Part shown: positions 18,601 through 27,959 of the stretch, one piece after another
How positions within the stretch are numbered: the stretch's first letter is position 1
How the letters are laid out: each line of letters starts with the position of its first letter
Source: Candidatus Binataceae bacterium
Lineage (GTDB): Bacteria > Desulfobacterota > Binatia > Binatales > Binataceae
Length of the DNA stretch: 39,721 nucleotides
Direction: 5' to 3'
Assembly (NCBI GenBank): GCA_035294265.1
Contig: DATGLK010000055.1
Span: forward strand, 1 to 39,721
Position numbers and translations under genes: made by a program
The notes under the pieces: model-generated
Told to the model about the DNA's origin: nothing
The model's input: only the letters and a program-made list of their open reading frames with translations
Database searches by the model: none

Positions 18601-19416
18601 ATGCTCGAGCTGTACCATCACGGTAATTCAGTATGCGCGCAGCGGGTCCGACTGGTGCTGGAAGAAAAAGGCTTGGCGTGGCGCGAGCGCTTCGTGGATA
18701 TTTTTGCCGGCCAGCAGCATCAACCCGACTACTTGAAACTCAATCCTCGAGGGGTGGTCCCCACCCTGGTACACGACGGTCGCGCAATCCGTGAATCGAC
18801 AGTGATCTGCGAGTATCTGGAAGAAGCCTTTCCTCAACGCCCGCTGCGTCCAGCCGAGCCTTACGCACGGGCACAAATGCGGCTGTGGACCAAGCTGCCC
18901 GATGAATCCATTCATGCGGCCTGCGCGGCGGTCACCTTCAGCACCTATTTTCGCTATGCGGTGATTAAGCGCACACCGGCGGAAGTCGCGGCGATGGCGC
19001 CCGAGGAGTTTCGCCAAGTGGCCGAGCAAAGCTTCCATCCAGCGATGCTCAAACGGCGCCAGGATTGGATCATCCATGGGCTGCGCGCGCCCGACGTAAC
19101 CGGTCTGCTGCGGAGCTACGATAAAATGCTGGCTGACATGGAGGGTGTCCTCACCCGCTGCCGATGGCTTTTAGGCGAGGATTATTCGCTGGCCGATATT
19201 GCGATGATCCCCTATGTGGACCGACTCGCGCGATTGGGGTTGGAAGGCCTGTGGCGGCCGGCCCGGCCACATCTGACGCGCTGGTATGAGGCCGTCCGCG
19301 AGCGTCCCAACTACGCCGCCGCAATTGGCCGGTGGCTCACGGAAGACGAGGCGGCCGCGATGGCCTCGGTCGGGCGCCAAAGCTGGCCCGAGGTCCAGCG
19401 ACTGCTGGCTACCTGA
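18601..19416 (+). CDS. Glutathione S-transferase family protein
   Basis: A 271-residue cytosolic protein. The N-terminal thioredoxin fold begins LELYHHGNSVCAQRVRL, with the candidate glutathione-activating Ser10/Cys12. The cis-proline loop is NPRGVVPTLVHDG, followed by ESTVICEYLEEAF. The C-terminal helical domain contains WLLGEDYSLADIAMIPYVDR, the N-capping box typical of GSTs. ATG 18601 is chosen because GAGGGAGGG precedes it by about nine bases and the fold starts immediately. Substrate unknown. It is longer than the classical 200-220 residues, owing to an inserted helical stretch around residues 110-180. Confidence 0.88.
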   Translation: MLELYHHGNSVCAQRVRLVLEEKGLAWRERFVDIFAGQQHQPDYLKLNPRGVVPTLVHDGRAIRESTVICEYLEEAFPQRPLRPAEPYARAQMRLWTKLPDESIHAACAAVTFSTYFRYAVIKRTPAEVAAMAPEEFRQVAEQSFHPAMLKRRQDWIIHGLRAPDVTGLLRSYDKMLADMEGVLTRCRWLLGEDYSLADIAMIPYVDRLARLGLEGLWRPARPHLTRWYEAVRERPNYAAAIGRWLTEDEAAAMASVGRQSWPEVQRLLAT

Positions 19417-19448
19417 GGCCAAACCCCTTCGCCCTACCCAGCGTAATC

Positions 19449-19826
19449 TCAATCGATCTTCGCGGTTTGGTCGGAGTAGTGGACCCGCACCGAGAGCGAG
19501 CCTTCGTTTACGGTCCAGCGCCGTAGCGTAAACGTGCGCGCTCCGGCGCGATGCATCGGGTCGGCCTCCGCAATCGCGCGCGCCGCGGCAAAGGACTGCG
19601 CCCGCACCACGATCATACCACCCGCCGGCGTGCCGTCTTCGTTGGCTAACGGACCCGCGGCGAACATGATGCCCTCCTTCTCCAGGCGAAACTGATATTC
19701 AAGGTGGGCCGGCAGATGCTTTTGAATTTCGCTGAGCGGGGCCGCGGGCACGGTGTGATAGACGTAAAGCTCCTTATGCAGAAGCCCGTGGGTAAGCTGT
19801 TTAATCGTCTCTTCCAGCTCCGTCAT
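19449..19826 (-). CDS. YciI-like (YCII-related) domain protein
   Basis: A 125-residue protein of dimeric alpha/beta (ferredoxin-like) type. I see KELYVYHTVPAA, then HLEYQFRLEKEGIMFAAGPL and GGMIVVRAQSFAAARAIAEADPMHRAG, the typical YciI order of strand, helix, Gly-Pro turn and DP-motif helix. The ribosome site GGAGGAGG lies just upstream of ATG 19826. Convergent with the GST gene. YciI-like proteins include dehydrochlorinase or lactone-type enzymes and many of unknown role; none can be assigned here. Confidence 0.82.
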   Translation of the reverse strand: MTELEETIKQLTHGLLHKELYVYHTVPAAPLSEIQKHLPAHLEYQFRLEKEGIMFAAGPLANEDGTPAGGMIVVRAQSFAAARAIAEADPMHRAGARTFTLRRWTVNEGSLSVRVHYSDQTAKID

Positions 19827-19991
19827 TGTTCCTCCTCCGGACCGGTTGTCGAGCGTGTTGCGTAGTTAGCACGAACCTGGCCCTGGCCGCCATTGGGCAG
19901 GTTTGGGGCCCGGTCAGAACCGAGCGGCGCACCCACCTAAGTAATTGCCTTAACTTTTAACTTGATGACATTGCTAGCGACTGGTTGCTAA

Positions 19992-20182
19992 AGCGGCTGG
20001 GGCGTTCCCAATATCGGCGCGTTCGTTCCCGATTTTGCCCAGGCCCTCAAGCCGGGCACCCAGGCTAGCGGCTCCAACAGCCAAGTCATCGTAGCGGCGG
20101 GGCAAACCATCCCTGCAGCTTGGGCGGCATCTTGGGCATCCTGGGTTTGCCGACCACCGTGAGCACGGTCACCGTGAACTGA
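19992..20182 (+). pseudogene. Possible frameshifted 3' remnant of a secreted-protein gene
   Basis: One plus frame reads VPNIGAFVPDFAQALKPG and SNSQVIVAAGQTIP, then turns into tryptophan-rich nonsense. The neighbouring frame continues sensibly as LGGILGILGLPTTVSTVTVN and stops at 20182, as if a single base had been lost or gained near 20110. A strong hairpin follows 25 bp later. I cannot name a family; the call rests on composition alone. Confidence 0.25.
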
Positions 20183-20206
20183 GCTGCAGCCTCGGCTCCG
20201 CTCCAC

Positions 20207-20241
20207 CACCGGCGGCGGGCTAACTCGCCCCGCCGCCGGTG
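20207..20241 (+). terminator. GC-rich 13-bp perfect hairpin
   Basis: Arms caccggcggcggg and cccgccgccggtg pair perfectly around a 9-base loop. No T-run follows on the plus strand (gcctttgcctt only), so it may be a pause site or a terminator without a canonical tail. It lies right after the possible gene remnant. Confidence 0.35.
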
Positions 20242-20312
20242 CCTTTGCCTTGCGCGCGGCGCGATCGCCTCAGGCACGGGTTCACGCAGCGGCGCTTACA
20301 ATGCTAACCTGG

Positions 20313-20331
20313 GGCCTGTTCGGAACAGGCC
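20313..20331. promoter_or_regulatory. Palindromic operator candidate upstream of the hydroquinone reductase
   Basis: A perfect 9-bp dyad, ggcctgttc-g-gaacaggcc, with a single central base, ends 42 bp before the ATG of the glutathionyl-hydroquinone reductase gene. The symmetry and position suit a dimeric repressor or activator, but no regulator gene is adjacent. Confidence 0.35.
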
Positions 20332-20373
20332 GCGGCCGCAAATTCGTTCGGACCATACGAGGAGCTAAGTCCC

Positions 20374-21336
20374 ATGCCGATGCTGATCGAAGGCAAATGG
20401 AGCCCTGAGATCCGTCCCAATGTTGGCGGTCGTTTTATCCGCGCCGACAGCCAGTTTCGCGATTTCATTACCGCCGACGGTTCGTCTGGCTACAAGGCCG
20501 AACCCGGCCGCTATCATTTGTATGTCGCTTATGGCTGTCCGTGGGCTAATCGCACGATCATCATGCGCAAGCTCAAGGGGCTGGAAACCCTGGTTTCAAT
20601 TTCGATCTCGCTGCCGGCGATGACCGAGGGCGGCTGGACCTTCGAGGACAGCTTTCCCGGCTCGACCATCGACCAGGTCAACGGCTTCCATTATCTATAC
20701 GAGGCCTACGCCGCGGCGCGCCCCAGTTACACCGGCAGTTGCACCGTGCCAACCCTGTGGGATCGGCAAAAGCGCACGATCGTCAACAACGAGTCGTCCG
20801 AAATTCTGCGCATGTTCAACAGCGCCTTTGATGGGGTCGGCGCCAAGCCGGGAGATTACTATCCGGCGGCCCTGAGGCCCGAAATCGACCGTATCAACGA
20901 GTTCGTCTACCACAACATCAACAATGGCGTGTACAAGACCGGCTTCGCCACCACCCAGCAAGCTTACGACGAAGCGGTGGAAAACGTCTTCATCGGGCTG
21001 GATACCTTGGAGGAGCGGTTGGCCCATCAACGCTACCTGGTCGGCAACACTATCAGCGAGGCCGACTGGCGGCTGTTCGTCACCCTGGTGCGTTTCGACG
21101 CGGCTTACTACGGCCTGTTCAAGTGCAACCTGCGCCGCTTGGAGAGCTACCACAATCTGTACAACTACATGCTCGATCTATATCAGCAGCCGGGCGTGGC
21201 GGAATGCGTGCGGCTGGACCATATCGTTATCAACTACTATGGGATCAAGCGGGTTAATCCCAACGGGATTATTCCCAAGATTCCGCGGGTCAATTGGATG
21301 GCGCCGCACGACCGGGCTCGCCTGGGAGGGCGCTGA
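20374..21336 (+). CDS. yqjG: Glutathionyl-hydroquinone reductase (Xi-class GST)
   Basis: Reduces glutathionyl-hydroquinones using glutathione. The 320 residues match the family size. The catalytic motif YGCPWANR places the nucleophile at Cys55; a Cys-Pro-Trp-Ala motif distinguishes this class. GSCTVPTLWDRQKRTIVNNESSEI gives the cis-proline loop and glutathione gamma-Glu contact. The C-terminal helical part has DTLEERLAHQRYLVG, then EADWRLFVTLVRFD and YHNLYNYMLDLYQ. AGGAGCT lies about six bases before the ATG. Likely single-gene transcript, convergent with glgX. Confidence 0.92.
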   Translation: MPMLIEGKWSPEIRPNVGGRFIRADSQFRDFITADGSSGYKAEPGRYHLYVAYGCPWANRTIIMRKLKGLETLVSISISLPAMTEGGWTFEDSFPGSTIDQVNGFHYLYEAYAAARPSYTGSCTVPTLWDRQKRTIVNNESSEILRMFNSAFDGVGAKPGDYYPAALRPEIDRINEFVYHNINNGVYKTGFATTQQAYDEAVENVFIGLDTLEERLAHQRYLVGNTISEADWRLFVTLVRFDAAYYGLFKCNLRRLESYHNLYNYMLDLYQQPGVAECVRLDHIVINYYGIKRVNPNGIIPKIPRVNWMAPHDRARLGGR

Positions 21337-21426
21337 AAAACCTTGGGTGCTCCCAAGCCCGCGGTCACCAAGCAAGCCACCACTTTTCGAGCAAGGGTAA
21401 TTCCGGCAACGAGGGAGACCCGACGG

Positions 21427-23610
21427 TTAACCAGCCGGGGAGAGTTGACGCAGTGAGCGCGTCAACAGCGCCAGCGAGCGGCCTTCCAGCGCGAAGGCTT
21501 CACCATGAGAAAGTTGGCGATTGTCGTCGGCGCCGCCATCGGCGCGGCTGGTATCGATCAGCACCCGCCAGGGCCCATCGTCGGCCAGCGGGGGGATATG
21601 AAAATCGATCCGCTCGTAGTGCGAGTTCAGGAGGAGCACGAAATCGTCGTCGGTGACGGCCAGGCCGCGCTCGTCGATCTCGCCGGTGGCCGAGCCGGCG
21701 AGGAAGACTCCCAGGCAGCGAGCGAAATGCTGATTCCATTCCTCGTCGGTCATCTCGTCGCCGTCGGGGGTCAGCCACATGATATCTTTGAGTTCACTGC
21801 CCCGGATACGCCGCCCCTGAAAAAACTGGCGGCGGCGGAAGACCGGGTGGCGCTTGCGCAAGGCGATAAGCCGGCGCACGAACTCCAGCAGCCTGGTCGG
21901 CGAGGTGCTCCAATCCGTCCAACTGAGTTCGCTATCCTGGCAGTAGGCATTGTTGTTGCCTTGCTGGGTGCGCCCAAGCTCATCGCCATGTGAAAGCATC
22001 GGCACTCCCTGTGAGAGCATCAAGGTGGCCAAAAAATTACGTTGCTGTTGTTCGCGCAGGCGATTGATCGAGGGATCGTCAGTGGGTCCTTCGACGCCGC
22101 AGTTCCAGCTTAGGTTGTTGTTTTCCCCGTCGCGATTATCTTCGCCATTGGCCTCGTTGTGCTTTTGGTTGTAACTGACCAGATCGCGCAAGGTGAAACC
22201 GTCGTGGCAGGTGACAAAATTGACACTGGCATAAGGGCGCCGCCCGCTCTCCCCGTATAGGTCGCTGGAACCGGTCAAGCGGTAAGCCAGGTCGCCGATG
22301 ATTCCACCCTCCCCCTTCCAATAGGCCCGCACGGCGTCGCGATAGCGGCCGTTCCATTCCGCCCAGCCGATTGGGAAATTGCCCACCTGGTAACCGCCCT
22401 GGCCCAGATCCCAGGGCTCGGCGATAAGCTTGGCGGGCGCCAGGATCGGATCCTGATGCACGATATCGAAAAAGGCACTGAGCTTATCGACCTCGAACAG
22501 CTCGCGCGCCAGCGCCGCGGCGAGATCGAACCGGAAGCCATCCACGTGCATCTCCTGCACCCAATAGCGCAGGCTGTCCATGATGAGTTGGAGGACGCGC
22601 GGATGGCGCATGTTGAGGGTATTGCCGCAGCCGGTAAAATCAACGTAATAGCGCGGATCGTCCGGCGACAGGCGGTAGTAAGCCTCGTTGTCGATTCCGC
22701 GAAAGCTTAGCGTGGGGCCCAGATGGCTGCCCTCGGCGGTGTGGTTGTAAACCACGTCGAGAATGACTTCCAGGCCGGCGGAATGCAGCCGCTTAACCAT
22801 CGATTTGAACTCTTGTACGGTACCACTGGCGCTATAGCGCATGTCGGGCGCGAAATAGCCGACCGAGTTGTAGCCCCAGTAGTTACGCAGCCGGTTGTCG
22901 ATCAAACGCCGATCGTCGATGAAAGCATGCACCGGCATCAGCTCCAATGCGGTCACACCCAGCCGCTGGAAGTATTCGATCATCGGCTCGGTGGCCAAAC
23001 CGGCATAACTGCCGCGCAGGTGAGGTGGCAGATCGGGATGGCGTGCAGTGAGGCCTTTGACATGCAGCTCGTAAATAACGGTGTCGTGCAGCGGGGTCGC
23101 AGGAGGTTTGTCGTCGGCCCAGGAAAACGCAGTCTCGATCACCCGCGACTTGGGCATCGCCGGCGCACTGTCGCGCCGGTCGAAGGAGAAATCCTCGCGC
23201 GGGCTGCCGATCCGATAGCCGAATAAGCTATCGGACCAACGCAGCGGTCCCACGATTTGCTTGGCATAGGGATCGAGCAGCAGCTTGTTGGGATTAAAGC
23301 GCAGACCGCGTTTGGGATCGTAGGGACCGTAAACCCGGTAGCCGTATAGGGTACCCGGTCGCATCTCGGGCAAATAGCAATGCCAGACTTGGTCGGTCTG
23401 CCAGGGCAGGTTAATCACATGGGTCTGATGCTGGGAGCGCGCATCGAAGATACAGAGCTGGACTCTTTCCGCGTGCTCGGAAAAAAGCGCAAAATTAACC
23501 CCTTGACCGTCCCAAGTAGCTCCCAGTGGATAGGAGGTCCCGCGCCAGACCGCAAGCTTACCGTTCGACACAGGGATGCTAGCATACCGCCCAGCGCGCG
23601 AATTTGGCAA
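21427..23610 (-). CDS. glgX: Glycogen debranching enzyme GlgX (GH13)
   Basis: Hydrolyses alpha-1,6 branches of limit dextrins in glycogen breakdown. 727 residues, normal for GlgX. An N-terminal CBM48-type region ([21 protein letters not shown]) precedes the GH13 barrel. Catalytic region I is [10 protein letters not shown], region II is [11 protein letters not shown] with the nucleophile Asp, and region III is [12 protein letters not shown] with the acid Glu. [16 protein letters not shown] and [15 protein letters not shown] are GlgX-specific. No other glycogen gene is within the window. Confidence 0.95.
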   Translation of the reverse strand: MPNSRAGRYASIPVSNGKLAVWRGTSYPLGATWDGQGVNFALFSEHAERVQLCIFDARSQHQTHVINLPWQTDQVWHCYLPEMRPGTLYGYRVYGPYDPKRGLRFNPNKLLLDPYAKQIVGPLRWSDSLFGYRIGSPREDFSFDRRDSAPAMPKSRVIETAFSWADDKPPATPLHDTVIYELHVKGLTARHPDLPPHLRGSYAGLATEPMIEYFQRLGVTALELMPVHAFIDDRRLIDNRLRNYWGYNSVGYFAPDMRYSASGTVQEFKSMVKRLHSAGLEVILDVVYNHTAEGSHLGPTLSFRGIDNEAYYRLSPDDPRYYVDFTGCGNTLNMRHPRVLQLIMDSLRYWVQEMHVDGFRFDLAAALARELFEVDKLSAFFDIVHQDPILAPAKLIAEPWDLGQGGYQVGNFPIGWAEWNGRYRDAVRAYWKGEGGIIGDLAYRLTGSSDLYGESGRRPYASVNFVTCHDGFTLRDLVSYNQKHNEANGEDNRDGENNNLSWNCGVEGPTDDPSINRLREQQQRNFLATLMLSQGVPMLSHGDELGRTQQGNNNAYCQDSELSWTDWSTSPTRLLEFVRRLIALRKRHPVFRRRQFFQGRRIRGSELKDIMWLTPDGDEMTDEEWNQHFARCLGVFLAGSATGEIDERGLAVTDDDFVLLLNSHYERIDFHIPPLADDGPWRVLIDTSRADGGADDNRQLSHGEAFALEGRSLALLTRSLRQLSPAG

Positions 23611-23791
23611 TTAAACGACGCGCTGGCCGCTCAAGCGAGTCCGCCGCCCACGCTTCCGCAAATCAGTCTGTGCTCCTCGCCCGGCGCCCGGCAAAGGCCG
23701 TTGAGAACCTTTTCAAACGTCGCTGTGCTTTCACAGTGTTTCCCTCCGGCAAGCTTCCCGGCGCCAAACCGCGCCCGGCCGCGCGAAATCC

Positions 23792-24975
23792 TCACCTCGG
23801 CTCAAGCCTGATCTTCCCGATCAGCTCCAGATCGGCCAGCGCCTGCTGAATTTCACGCAGCAAGTTTTCGGCGTGGCCGGAGTCGATATCCACGGAGAAG
23901 TTTATGCCCAAAGTCGGTTGCGCGTTCGATCGCAGTTTCGGAATCAGTCGTACGCCGACCTTGTTCCACAACTCCGGCGGAATTACGCCGGTCAGAATGA
24001 TCGTCTTGGGGGCGGCGGCGACCGTAGCAGGTTGCGGCCTCGGTGGTTGTGCCGCGTCCTCCGCCCTTGGCGCAGAGGCGTCTGGTGGAACTTCCTCACC
24101 CTGCGAGAAATTGTCCCTCGACCAGTTTCTCGCTCGCTTTTTTGATTTCCGCGTCATCCAGCGAGGCACGCCGATCGTAAACGACCTTTTCAAGCTTCGG
24201 CTTTAGTCCGAACCGGTAGCCGTCTGTACCAGCCTTGCGGATATAGAAAGACTTACTTTCCACTGCCGAGGCCGCGTTATCGATACTGGTCGTATCGACT
24301 TCGGGTTCGCCGAGGGCGAATCGCAGCTCGGGTAGATGCGCGATCCGATCGCTCTGGCCTCCCGACGACTCGAACAGAATCGTCGTGCCGACGCGACGAT
24401 GGATGTCCTTGAGCGGCCCTTTCGTAACATCGGTATCCAGAGCCGCAGCCTTGTTTTGGGTGCCGGCAATATCGCTGTCGAGCGCGGGATCCAGCCGAAC
24501 CTCGCCAAGCTGACCCACAACAACCGAGCGGAACTCGCGAACGTGAAGCGGCGCCGAGCCTAATGTTATGACAGCCTCGCGTCGCGCTTCCCTGTGGCCT
24601 TTCCGAATGCAATCGAGACCCATTGGGCGAACATCGCGAGGGTTCCGCGCGTCTGCTGGAACTGCGTCAACGAGCGCCATTTGCGCTGAAAGACGGTCAG
24701 AGTTGACGGATGAAACGGATAGCACTGCTCGAAACGGGTGCGCAGGAAGTCCCGAGCCTTCGCCTCGGTAGCGGCGCTATCCACCGCGGTCCACTCCGGG
24801 GGCAGCTCCGCTCGATGGTCGAAGCACCAATTCGCGTAACTCAGTGCAGCGGTTTTGCGTATGGACTCTTTCCCGAGATCGTCGAAGAGCCGTCGGCGAA
24901 CGACTTCACCGATTTCCGCCTCGTCATTGGCTGACCGACTCTGTACCAAGGCTCCATTAACTTCGAGCTGTCCTC
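23792..24975 (-). pseudogene. DUF499 ATPase, C-terminal remnant with frameshifts
   Basis: Three reading frames join into one DUF499-like protein. About 24949-24566 reads IGEVVRRRLFDDLG and YPFHPSTLTVFQRKW. From about 24590 to 24096 the next frame reads ITLGSAPLHVREFRS and RVGTTILFESSGGQ, then LKPKLEKVVYDRRAS. From about 24110 to 23792 a third frame reads TIILTGVIPPELWNK and LGINFSVDIDSG. In-frame stops end each segment, so at least two frameshifts have occurred. The N-terminal P-loop half is missing; the frame is closed by a stop near 24975. DUF499 proteins are large ATPases usually beside DUF1156 methylases. Non-functional. Confidence 0.8.
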
Positions 24976-25114
24976 ATGACCGCATGTGCTCACTCCTCAA
25001 CTTGACACACGTGCATGTACGCGCGTTTTATTGAAAACGCCAGCGTAAGTCCTGACTCACCTCGTCCGTGGATTCGGGTACGCAAAGAGGCATCAGGGAG
25101 CTGGCGCATCCCGG

Positions 25115-25468
25115 TCAATTTGTAGTCTTGCGCGAAGTCCTGCGGGCACGCGGTGTCTTGTAAGGCGCCAGAATGTAGCTGGCGCATAAGCCCAGCAGGC
25201 CCGAACCACCCGCGAACGCACCGTTCACGGTGATGATCACTTTTGTCTCTACGTGAACGGAGGGGAGGAGCAGCGAGGCATCGAACAGCGCCAGAAACAC
25301 CAGGCAGCCAGCGATCAAGTAGAAAAGGAATTTCTGCGCCCAATGGCGTGCAACCTCTTGTGACTCCTCGATACCCGCAAAATTCTTCGCCGCGAAAGCT
25401 TGCGGAGCCTCCGGGGCTACGCCTCTGGGATCTACCTTCTCAGGCGAAGGCTCTTCGTGGCGGGCCAC
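25115..25468 (-). CDS. Hypothetical protein with two transmembrane helices
   Basis: 117 residues from a GTG with AGGA five bases upstream. A polar N-terminal 40 residues is followed by two hydrophobic helices (FLFYLIAGCLVFLALFDASL and VIITVNGAFAGGSGLLGLCA) and a basic tail (KTPRARRTSRKTT). No family recognised. Two overlapping frames exist, but only this one has the membrane pattern and a ribosome site. It lies within the decayed island, downstream of the RHH gene. Confidence 0.5.
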   Translation of the reverse strand: MARHEEPSPEKVDPRGVAPEAPQAFAAKNFAGIEESQEVARHWAQKFLFYLIAGCLVFLALFDASLLLPSVHVETKVIITVNGAFAGGSGLLGLCASYILAPYKTPRARRTSRKTTN

Positions 25469-25512
25469 GCTGTCCTGCTACCCGAAGCTCAAGCTGGTGT
25501 GGCACGCCGCAT

Positions 25513-25755
25513 CTAGGCGCGGGCCGCTGCGACAGCTTGATGCGACACCGTCAGTGGCACCAACTCTTTTGTCTCGTGAGTCTTCGGATCTTGCGACATG
25601 ATCTTGCGCCCGGCGCGCTGCTCGTCGATTAGCCATGCGTAGATTTTCAGCGCGTCTCTGATAACGGCCGACATGGACCGCGCGCCGGTAACCTCTGCGA
25701 GACTGTTTATCGCAGCGTACGTCTCGTCCGTGAATTCAAATTGTACTTTCCGCAT
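25513..25755 (-). CDS. Ribbon-helix-helix (CopG-like) DNA-binding protein
   Basis: 80 residues. The N-terminal strand KVQFEFTDETYAAINSLAE followed by SMSAVIRDALKIYAWL fits a ribbon-helix-helix fold, in which the strand inserts in the DNA major groove and the helices dimerise. The ribosome site AAGGA lies about seven bases before the ATG. No toxin partner is recognisable beside it: the downstream frame encodes a membrane protein. Could be an orphan regulator or antitoxin of the island. Confidence 0.6.
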   Translation of the reverse strand: MRKVQFEFTDETYAAINSLAEVTGARSMSAVIRDALKIYAWLIDEQRAGRKIMSQDPKTHETKELVPLTVSHQAVAAARA

Positions 25756-25818
25756 GATGACTTCCTTATCGGCCTGGCGATGCGTTCAAGTCTGCACGCG
25801 CGCAGACCATCGACCAAA

Positions 25819-26010
25819 TCAACCGCTCGAACGGATGCCGTCAAACTCGCTGTAGTCCTTGCGTGGATCGACTAGCTTGCCCTTGGCCGGTTCCTCTTGC
25901 CTCTTCCTGCCTTCCGAATGGCTTCGCACTTCCAGGTCCGACCCCGGTTCATCCAACCCGATCCCATCAAATTCGGAACCGGTCGTCCGTGTGTCGACCC
26001 GCTCAGCCAT
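25819..26010 (-). CDS. Hypothetical small polar protein
   Basis: 63 residues, highly charged, no membrane segment. A short motif SEFDGI occurs twice, near residues 12 and 54. AGAGGG lies about nine bases before the ATG, and a plausible promoter lies 36-65 bp upstream in an AT-rich patch. No family recognised; it may be a chance frame. Confidence 0.35.
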   Translation of the reverse strand: MAERVDTRTTGSEFDGIGLDEPGSDLEVRSHSEGRKRQEEPAKGKLVDPRKDYSEFDGIRSSG

Positions 26011-26045
26011 TCTCTCGACCCTCTGACCATGGCCGTACCATGGAT

Positions 26046-26075
26046 AAATTACATAGTTTTCCCATGTTTTTTCAA
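26046..26075 (-). promoter_or_regulatory. Candidate sigma70-type promoter
   Basis: On the minus strand TTGAAA (26075-26070) and TAATTT (26051-26046) are separated by 18 bp, in the most AT-rich stretch of the island and directly upstream of the small gene starting at 26010. Confidence 0.3.
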
Positions 26076-26084
26076 GTGGTTTTA

Positions 26085-26749
26085 CTACCTTGGAACGGCC
26101 AAAAGCATGGCATCGAGCAGGCGCGCGCTACCGATGCGATTACCCCTCGCGTCGAAGACCGGTATCCGCGCCGCCGCTTTGTTCGCGCAATTGCACGCGC
26201 ACCCGTTCGACCGGCAGCACCCTTTCGCATGCCGGGCAGGTCGCATTACCTCGTGCGACGGTTCCGCGCGCGACCTGCTTCTCGCTCTTCGGTTGGAAGA
26301 CTTCAGGCTCGATATAGCGCGGCTGACCTTCGGGCCGTCTCACTTCATATTTAAGGGCTCGAAGTCGGCTCGCCTTCTTGCAGAGCCAGAACGAGCGCAC
26401 CAGCGGAATCTCGGCGCCGCAGTTCGGCGATTCGCATCGGACGGTCCGCGCCCACAGGCACGCGATGGGAACGGCTCCATCAGGATCGGGCGGATAATAC
26501 TGCGCGAGTTCCTTTTCGGCCTGTTTCTTTATCTCCGCGCCGACCATCCGGGCAGCTGGGACCGCAGGGGTCGGGTAGCAGCAGCGCGAACAGCATCGCG
26601 CGGCATACCGCGGGCGGCCGTCGCACCCACCACGGATGAAGTGTGCTCGGATGCCCGTGCCGAACGGACTTCTCGCGCGCCGAATGCGCGCTCACCACCG
26701 CAATCGGAAAATCCACCTCCGCCAGCCGCTTACATTCCTTGGGGATCAC
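26085..26749 (-). pseudogene. DUF1156 adenine-specific DNA methylase remnant, catalytic core deleted
   Basis: The N-terminus is recognisable (EVDFPIAVVSAHSAREKS and HPSTLHPWWVRRP, then MLFALLLPDPCGPSCPD). The frame then jumps near 26550 directly to VGAEIKKQAEKELAQYYPPD and YLWARTVRC-type sequence (CLWARTVRCESPNCGAEIP), which in intact DUF1156 proteins lies roughly 100 residues further on. The missing piece would carry the DPFAGGGS SAM-binding motif. A further frameshift near 26160 leads to VFDARGNRIGSARLL and a stop at 26085, with the rest of the protein absent. Zinc-ribbon cysteines (RCESPNC and TCPAC) remain. The GTG start overlaps the preceding gene's TGA (GTGA), showing former translational coupling. 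Confidence 0.8.
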
Positions 26750-27750
26750 CGCGCCGCTCCAATAGTCGCTCGTATCCTATCCGCAAGTTGCTGGCGCAGT
26801 TCGGCGGGTTGCTCCCAGACAATGTGGTTGTACTGGCGGGTGTCAAAATGGACGTTGTTGAAATCGTCCGTCCGACAGCACCAGATAACGGGTAAGCCGA
26901 GCGCCATTGCGAAACCCGCTTCGAAGTAGACGCCCTGCCGCTGCATCGTTACATCGGCGACCAAGAACCGAGACCGTCGGATCTCAACTACGATGCGATC
27001 GCATATCTTCTCGTTGTGGTGCACCTTGTCGACGCGCAGCGGTTCATAGCCGGCTTGCCGGATCGCAGGCTCAATGCCATCGGAGAAGGCGCTGTCGAGG
27101 CTGTTGTCAAAGGACATGGCCACAAACGCACTGCGGGAGCCGCTTCCCGTCGCGCCGAGCTTCGCCCATCCGGCGTGTGTTATCGATGCCTCGCGGTCAG
27201 CATTCTCCTCGGGGCTCAGCGTCGAAACTAGCGCGCCTAACCCAGTCGGTTTTGAGATCCAACCCTCGGATACCAAGTGCTTGAGGTGGTAGTCGAACTC
27301 GACCGCAGATACGGCGTGAATCGCAGGGTAGTCTAGCTCTGCGTTGACGGTCGCTGGGGCGCCCGGGTGTGAGGTCCGGCGCTCCAGCAGGCGAAGCAAC
27401 TTGTCCGGTTTCGCCGTGGCCGGAGTGTTGGCATAGGTTTCGGCGAGTTCTTCAAGTTTATTTGCCGTCCCTAGGTCAATTTCGACCCGGCCATGCCCGC
27501 TGTCGGTCTGCTCGCGAACGTATATCGACAGGTAAGGCGCAAGTAGCTGTCCCACCTTGCTGGTGTCGGTCGGATCCGCCCCCTTGGCGACAAGAAACGG
27601 CGGGACGTGCGGGAATGTTCAGGTCCAGAGGTCTGTGGTGCGCGCACACAATGCTGTAAATTTGCCGCAGCGAGGACATTTAACGTTCGCATCGTGGTCT
27701 TTCAACTCAAGTTCGCAGTCATGCTTACAGATAGGGCAATGGCCGTTCAT
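26746..27750 (-). pseudogene. Zinc-ribbon / nucleoside-deoxyribosyltransferase-like protein interrupted by in-frame TGA
   Basis: From ATG 27750 (GAGGGA nine bases upstream) a zinc ribbon with two CxxC pairs (CPIC and CPRC) is read. TGA at codon 44 (27621-27619) stops it, yet the same frame continues open to 26746. The downstream part has a helical middle and a C-terminal domain SAFVAMSFDNSLDSAF, then IVVEIRRSRFLVADVT and GVYFEAGFAMALGLPVIW, matching the nucleoside-2-deoxyribosyltransferase/TIR-like fold found in defence proteins, with Glu in FEAG as candidate catalytic residue. A GTG at 27555 could restart translation and yield a 269-residue protein lacking the ribbon. The end overlaps the DUF1156 start. 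Confidence 0.72.
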
Positions 27751-27758
27751 GCGTTTTG

Positions 27759-27959
27759 TTATCCCTCCAACGCAGCAACCTTGGGCGCGTAGTGGTCGAT
27801 CTTCCGAATCTCGTCCCATTGCAGTTGCGCGGGGTCCTTGATCGTCATCGGTCGAGGCCGATCCGCCCGTTTGCAACGAAAAACGACATACGGTCAATAG
27901 CTCTCGCGGGCGATCTTCGGCGGGCGTTGTTCGTTCTGCGCGAACCGGCTTTCACGCGT
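27759..27959 (-). pseudogene. Second DUF3883 helicase tail (fragment)
   Basis: Starting right after the hicB stop, one frame reads FAQNEQRPPKIARESY, an in-frame TGA (27896-27894), then PYVVFRCKRADRPRPM and TIKDPAQLQWDEIRKIDHYA. This aligns with the end of the intact-frame tail at 28352-28560 (YVVTRCKQPDGPRLMTIRDP and QLEWDEIRRIDYYA). It is the last 65 or so residues of a paralogous DUF3883 protein. It ends 8 bp before the zinc-ribbon gene, the position a helicase gene would occupy in an intact operon. Confidence 0.75.

Noticed and set aside
24990-25343. 117-codon minus-strand frame overlapping the two-helix protein gene
   Set aside because: Arg/Cys-rich without membrane or family pattern; the overlapping frame at 25115-25468 has a ribosome site and two clear helices.
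25897-26895. 332-codon plus-strand open frame across the methylase remnant
   Set aside because: Antisense to recognisable DUF1156 and NDT-like coding sequence; Arg/Pro-rich with no motif.
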